Source: Thiodiazotropha sp040506975
Lineage (GTDB): Bacteria > Pseudomonadota > Gammaproteobacteria > Chromatiales > Chromatiaceae
Length of the DNA: 64,000 bases
Direction: 5' to 3'
NCBI GenBank assembly: GCA_965211775.1
Contig: OZ242974.1
Coordinates: forward strand, 682,001-746,000
A program made the position numbers and the translations under genes. Under the pieces are notes generated by a model. The model made no database searches, was not told the DNA's origin, and was given only the letters and a program-made list of their open reading frames with translations. Each line of letters begins with the position of its first letter. Position 1 is the stretch's first letter. Positions 9,098 through 16,224 of the stretch are shown piece after piece.

Positions 9098-9248
9098 GCG
9101 GCAGACAATAGCCAGTGACGATCCCTTTGTCCAGCGAAAGAGGGCGCGGCTCCGGATAATCTTTGTGGCGAGATTCCCCTTGCAAGATGAATAGATGGAG
9201 CAGCGCTGTTTCTTCGATCCACCGGCAGATATATCGATCCGGCCATTT

Positions 9249-9278
9249 CGCACCAAGCCGGTGCACAGGTCTGGTGCA
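9249..9278. promoter_or_regulatory. Two tandem NtrC-type binding sites
   Basis: Two 17-bp palindromes overlap by four bases: CGCAC-N7-GTGCA (9249-9265) and TGCAC-N7-GTGCA (9262-9278). The established NtrC (NRI) consensus is TGCAC-N7-GTGCA, so the second site matches all ten conserved bases and the first nine. They lie about 110-240 bp upstream of a porin-glnK-amtB unit, a classical NtrC target, and about 115 bp upstream of a sigma-54-like element. Confidence 0.75.
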
Positions 9279-9382
9279 AGGGGATCGGTTGTGATCACAA
9301 ACCATGCACGGTCATCTGAACAGGCCGGGATCATGCGTACCAATTATTGGGTATTTCCTGCAATTTCAACAGGTTGGAAAAG

Positions 9383-9399
9383 TTGGCACGAAGTCTGAG
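9383..9399 (+). promoter_or_regulatory. Possible sigma-54 promoter
   Basis: TTGGCACGAAGTCTGAG has a perfect -24 element (TGGCACG) but a weak -12 element (CTGAG instead of TTGCW; the invariant C is an A). It lies ~120 bp downstream of the NtrC-type sites and 88 bp before the porin start, a normal spacing for an NtrC-activated promoter. TGGGTATTTCCTGCA near 9348 is a rival but has one base too few between GG and GC. Confidence 0.4.
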
Positions 9400-9486
9400 A
9401 AGACTGCAGTAGTTTCGCCTCGTCAAGCTATGAGTCGAGTTGACTGATTAACCCATGTTTCTAATTGATTAAGAGGAAGTATAACG

Positions 9487-10164
9487 ATGAAGATGAACCG
9501 TCTTGCCCAGGCCTGTGGCGTTGCGCTGTTAGGAGTATCGTCCATCGCTGCGGCGGAAGTCAGCACCAATATCGGTGTCACCAGTAACTACATCTGGCGC
9601 GGGTTGACCCAGACAGGCAACAGCACCGCATTGTCCGGTGGCTTCGATTGGTCTGGGGAGTCGGGTCTCTATGCGGGTACCTGGCTGTCGGAGGCCTGGG
9701 ACGATTACGAGCTCGACCTGTATGGCGGTTACGCCGGTGAGGCAGGTGACTTCGGCTATGATGTCGGCCTGATCTATTACGCCTATTCAAGCGATGCGGA
9801 ATCTGATTTCACCGAGCTTGCCGTGAGTGGCAGCTGGCAGTTTCTCACCGCCGGTCTCAACTATGTCATCTCTGCGGAGGATGCGGTCGAGGTTATCGAA
9901 GAGGATCTCTACTACTACCTGGGCGCCAGCTTTGACCTGCCGCAGGACTTCTCCATCGGCCTGACGGTCGGTTTCGTCGAACCGGATGGCGATGGCGATG
10001 ATGATTTTGAGGACTACACCCACTATCAGGTCGACCTGACCAAGGCCACCGGTGATTTCGGCGACGTCACCCTGAGCGTTTCCGATACCGATCTCGATGA
10101 TACGGACGCTGCCGGCGAAGATTCCGATATGCGTTTCTTCATCTCTTGGAGCAAAGGCTTCTAA
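9487..10164 (+). CDS. TorF-family putative outer-membrane porin
   Basis: A 225-residue protein of the TIGR02001 (gcw_chp/TorF) family. A signal peptide (MKMNRLAQACGVALLGVSS, cleavage probably after IAAA) is followed by the family start VSTNIGVTSNYIWRGLTQTG. The rest alternates aromatic and small residues as in a beta barrel and ends with the outer-membrane type terminus FFISWSKGF. The gene has a strong ribosome site (AGAGGAAG) and is 70 bp upstream of glnK and amtB. Its place behind NtrC-type sites suggests it helps small nitrogen compounds cross the outer membrane; that is inference. Confidence 0.85.
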   Translation: MKMNRLAQACGVALLGVSSIAAAEVSTNIGVTSNYIWRGLTQTGNSTALSGGFDWSGESGLYAGTWLSEAWDDYELDLYGGYAGEAGDFGYDVGLIYYAYSSDAESDFTELAVSGSWQFLTAGLNYVISAEDAVEVIEEDLYYYLGASFDLPQDFSIGLTVGFVEPDGDGDDDFEDYTHYQVDLTKATGDFGDVTLSVSDTDLDDTDAAGEDSDMRFFISWSKGF

Positions 10165-10234
10165 GACAGATCGGCTTGAGTTAACTATTTGATGTACGGC
10201 CCGTTCTGTTACGGGCTATACGAGGAGCAATCAG

Positions 10235-10573
10235 ATGAAAATGGTTTCAGCAATCATTAAGCCGTTCAAGCTTGATGATGTCCGTGAAGCTTTGTCCGAA
10301 GTGGGTGTGGCGGGTATCACGGTCACCGAAGTCAAGGGTTTCGGGCGTCAGAAGGGACACACCGAACTCTACCGCGGTGCGGAGTACGTGGTCGATTTCC
10401 TACCCAAGATCAAGGTCGAGATCGCCGTCGATAACGACATAGTCGATCAGGTCGTGGAAGCGATCTCCAATGCCGCCAAGACCGGCAAGATCGGTGACGG
10501 CAAGATCTTCGTCACCGACGTGGAACAGGTCGTTCGTGTGCGTACCGGTGAAACTGGTCCCGAAGCGCTGTAA
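10235..10573 (+). CDS. glnK: Nitrogen regulatory protein P-II (GlnK)
   Basis: A 112-residue PII protein. The T-loop sequence KGHTELYRGAEYVVDF carries Tyr51, the uridylylation site, and the C-terminal signature TGKIGDGKIFVTDVEQVVRVRTGE is intact. PII trimers sense 2-oxoglutarate and ATP/ADP. Because it is 30 bp upstream of amtB, it is the GlnK type that docks on the ammonium channel and blocks it when nitrogen is plentiful. Ribosome site GAGGAG precedes the ATG. Confidence 0.96.
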   Translation: MKMVSAIIKPFKLDDVREALSEVGVAGITVTEVKGFGRQKGHTELYRGAEYVVDFLPKIKVEIAVDNDIVDQVVEAISNAAKTGKIGDGKIFVTDVEQVVRVRTGETGPEAL

Positions 10574-10603
10574 CTCACTAGCAACATTTATTTGGAGAGT
10601 ATT

Positions 10604-11866
10604 GTGGAAGCGATTACACAACTCAGTTACGCACTGGATACCTTCTACTTTCTGGTATCCGGCGCGCTTGTCATGTGGATGGCGGCTGGTTTCGCCATGC
10701 TCGAGGCCGGTCTGGTGCGAGCCAAGAATACCGCTGAAATCCTGACCAAGAACGTCGCCCTGTTCGCCATCGCCTGCATCATGTATATGTTGATGGGCTA
10801 CAACATCATGTACCCGGGGGACGGCAACGGCTATTTTCCGGCGCTTGACCTTAGCTTTATGTTCGGTGGCGACAACAGTGTCGAGGATGTGCTGGCAAGC
10901 AATGGCGAGACCTACTATTCCGGTATGTCTGACTTCTTCTTCCAGGTGGTTTTCGTCGCCACCGCCATGTCCATCGTTTCCGGCGCCGTGGCCGAGCGGA
11001 TGAAGCTCTGGGCCTTCCTGCTGTTTGCCGTGGTTATGACCGGTGTCATCTATCCGCTGCAGGGTTACTGGAAATGGGGCGGTGGTTTCCTGGATGCTGC
11101 CGGTTTCAGCGATTTTGCCGGCTCCGGCGTGGTACACCTCTGCGGCGCTGCGGCAGCCCTGGCGGGCGTCATTCTGCTGGGAGCCCGTAAAGGCAAGTAC
11201 ACTGTGGATGGACGAGTCAACGCCATACCCGGCGCCAACATGCCATTGGCCACCTTGGGTACATTCATCCTGTGGCTGGGTTGGTTTGGTTTCAATGGCG
11301 GGTCCGAGCTGAAGATCTCCGATATCGGCGAAGCCAATGCGGTCGCCGCAGTTTTCGTCAACACCAATGCAGCCGCGGCCGGCGGTGTGGTGGCGGCGCT
11401 GCTCACCGCGCGTGCGCTGTTTGGCAAAGCGGATCTGACCATGGCGCTCAACGGTGCGCTGGCAGGTCTCGTGGCCATCACGGCCGAGCCGTTGACACCG
11501 GTTCCTTTGGAGGCAACCCTGATCGGCGCCGTTGGCGGCCTGCTTGTGGTCTTCTCCATCATCACAATGGACAAGATCAAGATCGACGACCCGGTGGGCG
11601 CTATTTCGGTGCATGGCGTGGTCGGCATGTGGGGCTTGATCGCGGTGCCTCTGACCAATAGCGATGCCTCAATCGGGCCGCAGTTACTCGGTTTGGGAGT
11701 AATCTTTGCCTGGACGTTCGGCGCCAGCCTCGTGGTATGGCTGATCCTTAAAATCGTGATGGGTATCAGGGTCAGCGAAGAGGAAGAGTACGAAGGTGTC
11801 GATCTCGGCGAGTGTGGACTGGAGGCCTATCCTGAGTTCACCGGAAACCGAGGTTCAGGCCTGTAA
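10604..11866 (+). CDS. amtB: Ammonium transporter AmtB
   Basis: A 420-residue Amt-family channel with about eleven membrane helices. Family landmarks include FAMLEAGLVRAKNTAEIL, the twin-His pore residues (GVVHLCGAAAALAG and AISVHGVVGMWGLIAVP), and FNGGSELKISD. The GTG at 10604 is preferred because GGAG lies six bases upstream; a TTG at 10592 is the alternative. The C-terminal tail (EEEEYEGVDLGECGLEAYPEF) is the conserved GlnK-interacting extension. It ends the porin-glnK-amtB unit, followed by a strong terminator. Confidence 0.95.
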   Translation: MEAITQLSYALDTFYFLVSGALVMWMAAGFAMLEAGLVRAKNTAEILTKNVALFAIACIMYMLMGYNIMYPGDGNGYFPALDLSFMFGGDNSVEDVLASNGETYYSGMSDFFFQVVFVATAMSIVSGAVAERMKLWAFLLFAVVMTGVIYPLQGYWKWGGGFLDAAGFSDFAGSGVVHLCGAAAALAGVILLGARKGKYTVDGRVNAIPGANMPLATLGTFILWLGWFGFNGGSELKISDIGEANAVAAVFVNTNAAAAGGVVAALLTARALFGKADLTMALNGALAGLVAITAEPLTPVPLEATLIGAVGGLLVVFSIITMDKIKIDDPVGAISVHGVVGMWGLIAVPLTNSDASIGPQLLGLGVIFAWTFGASLVVWLILKIVMGIRVSEEEEYEGVDLGECGLEAYPEFTGNRGSGL

Positions 11867-11892
11867 TACATCTGTTGGATGATCCTCCCTTT

Positions 11893-11917
11893 AAGGGCGC
11901 TTCAGCGCCCTTTTTTT
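11893..11917 (+). terminator. Rho-independent terminator after amtB
   Basis: An 8-bp perfect stem AAGGGCGC/GCGCCCTT with a TTCA loop, followed by a run of seven T, 26 bp after the amtB stop. Confidence 0.92.
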
Positions 11918-11959
11918 ATGTATCCGAAGAAGAAATTGTGGGTAGACTTCACTGTTCCT

Positions 11960-11985
11960 GTCATTCCGGCGCAGGCCGGAATGAC
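11960..11985. repeat. Isolated palindrome, REP-like
   Basis: GTCATTCCGGC and its exact complement GCCGGAATGAC around a GCAG loop, an 11-bp perfect stem without a T run. It resembles the GTCATTCC...GGAATGAC dispersed palindromes of many proteobacterial genomes. The rest of the ~390 bp up to the next gene (11986-12379) shows no gene, RNA or repeat that I can support. Confidence 0.65.
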
Positions 11986-12379
11986 GTGATCATTGGTTAT
12001 CAGTTTGTCCATTACTCAGGCAGCGTCAGATGGTCAGAACTGACACACAAAAAGAAATTACTGATGGCTCCAAAAGCATACCGCTTTTCGATAGGTTAGT
12101 GTCATTTATCATTCAAGGCCACCGTTAAATTATTTATTGAAGATCCTTTCTCATAACGGTTCAGTTCCATCGATCTGCTGATCTTCGGTAGTTCATAAAG
12201 CCGTATATGGAAGGGTATAATCCCCATTCACAAATGCTCAATTCAGAACGAGCCATTCATTACGATAGATGTCATCATTGAGGTAGACTGGCCTTAAGCC
12301 GGTGATTTAGCCAGTACACGCCACAAGCGAAACGGTAAAGACACGAGGGTGATAGATATATCTGCAAGGAGCTGCTCAT

Positions 12380-12853
12380 ATGTTGGTTACACAAAGTAAA
12401 TTACCATGCCTGCTTACGCAATCTCTGCTGTTCGTGCTGTTGATGGCGGGCTTGCCACTGCAGGCGGAGGTCTATAAATGGGTGGATGAGCAGGGTCGTG
12501 TGCACTTCAGTGACCGGCCTGTGACGGGGGAGCCCACAGAGATAAGGATCAGGGAACAGGAGAGTCCTCAGCCGACGGCGGGACAAGATGACAGGCAGAA
12601 GGAGATGCAGCGCATGCTGGATGTCTATGCAGAGGAGCGTGCGGAGAGGAAAGCGGCAAAACAGAAACAACTGGCTGAGCGGAAAAAACGCAAGCAGAAC
12701 TGCGTGCGCGCCAAAGACCGCTACAGTTCCCATCTTCGGGCAACAGGTATCTATAATTTAGGCAATGACGGTGAGCGGCGTTATCTGAGCGATGAAGAGC
12801 GTGCGCGGCATATAAAACGGCTTAAAGCCGATATCGCGCGCTGGTGTCGGTGA
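12380..12853 (+). CDS. DUF4124-domain envelope protein
   Basis: A 157-residue protein with a signal peptide (QSLLFVLLMAGLPLQAEV, cleavage after QA) followed at once by the DUF4124 motif EVYKWVDEQGRVHFSDRP. A charged helical segment (residues ~75-110, rich in K, R, E) follows, then a Cys-containing end (QNCVRAKDRY ... ADIARWC) whose two cysteines could form a disulfide. DUF4124 proteins are common in gammaproteobacterial envelopes; their function is unknown. AAGGAG sits upstream of the ATG. A second, smaller DUF4124 gene is at 30459. Confidence 0.82.
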   Translation: MLVTQSKLPCLLTQSLLFVLLMAGLPLQAEVYKWVDEQGRVHFSDRPVTGEPTEIRIREQESPQPTAGQDDRQKEMQRMLDVYAEERAERKAAKQKQLAERKKRKQNCVRAKDRYSSHLRATGIYNLGNDGERRYLSDEERARHIKRLKADIARWCR

Positions 12854-12858
12854 CGGGG

Positions 12859-14010
12859 TTACATATAGGTGATTTCCGTTTCGCTGACTATCCGGTTTCT
12901 GCCCCCCTCTTTGGCCTGGTAAAGGGCCTGATCGGCACGTTCGAGCAGGGTTTCGGGACTGTCTCCCCGGCGATAGCTGGCGGCACCCACCGAAACCGTA
13001 ACCGATGGCAGTTTCTCTTTTGTGCTTCTTTTAATCAGTATCAGTTTCGCAACCGACTGGTGGATCGTTTCAGCGACGCCCATTGCATGGCTGATATCCG
13101 TTCCCGGCAGAAGTACCGTGAATTCCTCCCCACCATAGCGCGCGGGAAAGTCCTCATCCCGCAACTGGTCTCTCATGATCAGTCCGACACGACGGATAAC
13201 TTCATCCCCGATCACATGACCGAGGTTGTCATTGAACTGTTTGAAATGGTCAATATCGAGCATCAGTATGGAAAAAGGGGTGGCTGCACCGTTGTGCGCC
13301 TCGACCAGTTCATGCATACGTTTGTTGAGCGCACGCCGATTGAACAATCCTGTCAACGCATCAGTGGATATCTCATCGCGCAGCTTTTTCACTTCGGATT
13401 GCAGTGACAGACTCTGCTCTTCGGCCGACTCAAGGTGGTCTCGTAACATGCGATTGTTTTGCATGGCTTGTGCGGTGGCCTGCATCAGGGTCTGTGCTAT
13501 GCCGCGCAGATCTTCGAGACTGGGATTGGCATCCAACGCATGGCTCTGATTCAGCAAGGTCTCACTGAAGAGGTCGGTTTGGCTGCAGTTGTTTGTCACC
13601 CCTTCGAGAACCTTGAACAGCAGATTGTGCAGGTCGGCCAGGTGGTCGTCCAGCTTGTCGTTTTCAGCCCCCTCGAGGCAGAAATTTTCAAACAGACTAA
13701 ACAGAAAGTGGCTGTCCAGATGGCGGGTTTTGTTCAGCTGGGCATCGACTATTCGTGTTAATTCGCCATGACGTTGAGAGGCATACTCATAGGCGACATG
13801 ATAACAGACAGGTGTAATGGGAATGTTGTAACGAATCAGCAGTTCCGTTGCCTGGGTATGCCATTCATTGGCCTCATCCGCTGAATCCAATCTGAAGCAG
13901 TGTGAGTTGAGCATGGTAATCTGTACCGACTTATTATTGTCCCTGATTACTTGGTGGAGATTATCTTTCTGGATCTTTCGGTTTCCTTCGCTTGCGACCG
14001 AAGCGGCCAC
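12859..14010 (-). CDS. Diguanylate cyclase (GGDEF domain, soluble)
   Basis: A 383-residue protein with no membrane segment. Residues ~1-180 form an N-terminal helical sensor part I do not recognise. A coiled-coil linker (LESAEEQSLSLQSEVKKLRDEIS) leads into a GGDEF domain from ~215. The active site reads RYGGEEF, so cyclase activity is likely, and RDED five residues upstream is the RxxD product-inhibition site. DALTGLFNRRAL and DIDHFKQFND are also intact. Makes c-di-GMP from two GTP. The start is a GTG with no strong ribosome site; an internal ATG at MLNSHCF is an alternative. It is convergent with the DUF4124 gene. Confidence 0.9.
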   Translation of the reverse strand: MAASVASEGNRKIQKDNLHQVIRDNNKSVQITMLNSHCFRLDSADEANEWHTQATELLIRYNIPITPVCYHVAYEYASQRHGELTRIVDAQLNKTRHLDSHFLFSLFENFCLEGAENDKLDDHLADLHNLLFKVLEGVTNNCSQTDLFSETLLNQSHALDANPSLEDLRGIAQTLMQATAQAMQNNRMLRDHLESAEEQSLSLQSEVKKLRDEISTDALTGLFNRRALNKRMHELVEAHNGAATPFSILMLDIDHFKQFNDNLGHVIGDEVIRRVGLIMRDQLRDEDFPARYGGEEFTVLLPGTDISHAMGVAETIHQSVAKLILIKRSTKEKLPSVTVSVGAASYRRGDSPETLLERADQALYQAKEGGRNRIVSETEITYM

Positions 14011-14053
14011 ATCTTGAGGAAGAGATGGCAGGTAGTGTTAACGGATTGGCATT

Positions 14054-14076
14054 AAAAAAGGGGCTGATCGCCCCTT
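14054..14076 (-). terminator. Rho-independent terminator of the DsrC-like gene
   Basis: On the minus strand AAGGGGC/GCCCCTT pairs around a GATCA loop and is followed by six T. It lies 26 bp past the stop of the DsrC-like gene. Confidence 0.85.
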
Positions 14077-14338
14077 GTAAGCTTAAGTGTTGAGAATTTT
14101 GTCAGTGCACACTGCCGAAGGAAAGGTCCAATGAATAGGGTGGCAGCGGAATACCGGCTATCTTACACGCTTGGACTACCGGGCCCCTTGGAAAGAGCGT
14201 ATAGAGATATCTTTTGCCGCCTCGATCCTTGACTTGTGTCGTCATCGCCTTAAGCACCAGTCTGGCGCTGCAGGTGGCGCCATGCTCTTCGCAGTGGCGG
14301 CGCAGGAAACGGATCATCTCCCAATGCGCATCAGTTAA

Positions 14339-15906
14339 CCCCAATATTTCACGCATTAAAAAGGCAAAATCCTGATACTTCGATATAATTCAGTTGCTTA
14401 CACTGTAATCGAAAGGATTTTGCCTGTGACAAACTGTACCCAGACTGCCTTTGATTTTCCAGCCCTAAAACGCCGTAAGGTTCAAGCCGAGTTTTCCGGT
14501 GGCGATATCACCTCGGACGGCGGCGTGTTGCTGCTGCGTGAGATCGACAGGCGTCTGGGATTGCTCGAGGCGGTTGATGCGGTCATCCCCGACCCGCGAG
14601 ATCCCCGCTATATTGAACACAGCCAGTTGAGCCTGTTGCGCCAGCGAGTCTATGGGCTCTGCCTGGGTTATGAAGATCTGAACGACCATCAGACACTACG
14701 CACCGACCCGGCCCTACAGAGCTCGATCGAACGCGAGGAGGTACTGGGCAGCCAGTCGACACTTTGTCGGCTGGAGAACCGGGTCGATCGCCGGGTTGCC
14801 GTTGATGTCCACAACCTACTGCTCGAGCAGTTCATTGCCTCATATGATGCACCACCCGATGAGCTGATCCTGGATTTCGACGCCACGGATGATCCGGTGC
14901 ATGGCCGCCAGGAAGGCCGCTTCTTTCACGGCTACTACGATCACTACTGCTTCCTGCCCCTGTATGTCTTTTGTGGCGATCAACTGCTGGTGAGTTATCT
15001 GCGGCCCAGCCGGATCGATGCGCCCAAGCATGCCTGGGCGATTCTGGCGCTGTTGGTCAAACGCCTGCGCCGGGCTTGGCCTGAAGTGCGTATCATCTTT
15101 CGGGGCGATAGCGGCTTTTGCCGTCACCACATGCTCAGCTGGTGCGAGCGCAACGCTGTGGGCTATATCGTGGGCATCGCCAAGAATGACGCCTTGCTGC
15201 GGTGTATCCGTGAGCCCATGCAGTGGGTTGAGGAACTGGCGAAGCGAACCGGCATGAAGATGCGGGAATTCTTTCAGTTTCACTATGCCGCCAGCACCTG
15301 GAAGACGCGTCGCAAGGTGATCGCCAAACTGGAGGTCACCGACAAGGGGCCAAATCCACGCTTCATCGTCACCAACCTGGCCGGCGACAAACAGCGCCTT
15401 TACGATGACCTCTACTGCGCCCGTGGTGACATGGAGAACCGAATCAAGGAGCAGCAACTGGGGCTGTTCGCCGATCGCACCAGCGCGCATTACTGGTGGG
15501 CCAATCAGTTTCGTCTACTGCTGTCCAGTCTGGCCTATGTGCTGATGGAGGCCATCCGGCGCCTCGCGCTGAAGGGCACGGAACTGGCGCGTGCACAGAT
15601 GACCACGATCCGGCTCAAACTGTTCAAGATCGGGGCGGTCATCATTCGCAACACGCGACGGATCCGCTTCCTGCTCTCCAGCACCTATCCCTATCAGGCG
15701 CTGTTTTTCCAGGTGGCGGCACGACTCAAGCCGGGATAGCCCGGCAGAGTGCTGCCCCGGCACGTTGATCAACAATGGGGGTAAGGGGGAGTCTGCCCGG
15801 AGGGTGGAAAATCAGGGCTTGATAGAGGTTTGGTTCCCAGTGAGGGCAAACCATCCAAGCTTGGCCATATCACCGGCTAAATTTAAAAACGGATGAAACA
15901 TGCGGG
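14339..15906 (+). mobile_element. IS1380-family element, copy B, 1568 bp
   Basis: Starts CCCCAATATTTCACGC and ends GGATGAAACATGCGGG, the same termini as copy A in the opposite orientation. Flanked by TTAA at 14335-14338 and 15907-15910. Confidence 0.96.
14420..15739 (+). CDS. IS1380-family transposase (copy B)
   Basis: 439 residues, identical in protein sequence to copy A. The same three catalytic segments are present (LDFDATDDPVHG, RGDSGFCRHH, MENRIKEQQ). It reads opposite to the DsrC-like gene it interrupts. GAAAGGATTTTGCC precedes the GTG start. Confidence 0.95.
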   Translation: MPVTNCTQTAFDFPALKRRKVQAEFSGGDITSDGGVLLLREIDRRLGLLEAVDAVIPDPRDPRYIEHSQLSLLRQRVYGLCLGYEDLNDHQTLRTDPALQSSIEREEVLGSQSTLCRLENRVDRRVAVDVHNLLLEQFIASYDAPPDELILDFDATDDPVHGRQEGRFFHGYYDHYCFLPLYVFCGDQLLVSYLRPSRIDAPKHAWAILALLVKRLRRAWPEVRIIFRGDSGFCRHHMLSWCERNAVGYIVGIAKNDALLRCIREPMQWVEELAKRTGMKMREFFQFHYAASTWKTRRKVIAKLEVTDKGPNPRFIVTNLAGDKQRLYDDLYCARGDMENRIKEQQLGLFADRTSAHYWWANQFRLLLSSLAYVLMEAIRRLALKGTELARAQMTTIRLKLFKIGAVIIRNTRRIRFLLSSTYPYQALFFQVAARLKPG

Positions 15907-16224
15907 TTAACTCGATATTTTCTTCCGAGGCCAAGGCAATCGCCTGCTCTTCGGTCCACTCATCGAAACCTTCCGGTGTGTTGCTGTTCTCGACAGCCAT
16001 TGGGTTCATTTCGGGCATGGTCGTCTCCAGTGGTGATGGTCGTTCGTTGTAGCTTTATGCATTATCAGTTTTAGGGGCTCGATTGAGTCCATGCTCTAAA
16101 AAGATAGATCAGATTTTCGTAAAGACCAAGAAAAATAGTAGGACATAATGCGGTCACCCTGCATGTTTGTGAAACCGGCGACAAAATGGTTTGATGTAGC
16201 TACTATTTTCAAGCAAAAATTTAT

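Larger units (their letters stand above)
14102..16018 (-). pseudogene. DsrC/TusE-family protein gene split by IS1380
   Basis: The 5' part (16018-15907) encodes MPEMNPMAVENS... to SEENIELT; the 3' part (14334-14102) resumes DAHWEMIRFLRRHCEEHG. Without the IS and one TTAA the frame is continuous and codes for 114 residues, the family's length. The QACKIAGIP segment is preserved, including its Cys (CysB of DsrC). The C-terminal arm, however, ends PPYSLDLSFGSVH, without the penultimate Cys (CysA) that forms the trisulfide in DsrC and carries sulfur in TusE. It is therefore a DsrC-like paralogue rather than a canonical DsrC. Such paralogues are common in sulfur oxidisers. The IS separates the two halves, so the product is probably lost. 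Confidence 0.88.

Noticed and set aside
9348..9362. Alternative sigma-54 site TGGGTATTTCCTGCA
   Set aside because: GG and GC are separated by nine bases, not ten; the site at 9383 has a better -24 element.
10400..11614. 404-codon minus-strand frame opposite glnK/amtB
   Set aside because: Shadow of strong coding sequence; His/Gln/Asp-rich product with no family likeness, while amtB is unmistakable.
11875..12099. 74-codon frame after amtB
   Set aside because: It runs through the terminator hairpin and a palindrome and has no ribosome site.
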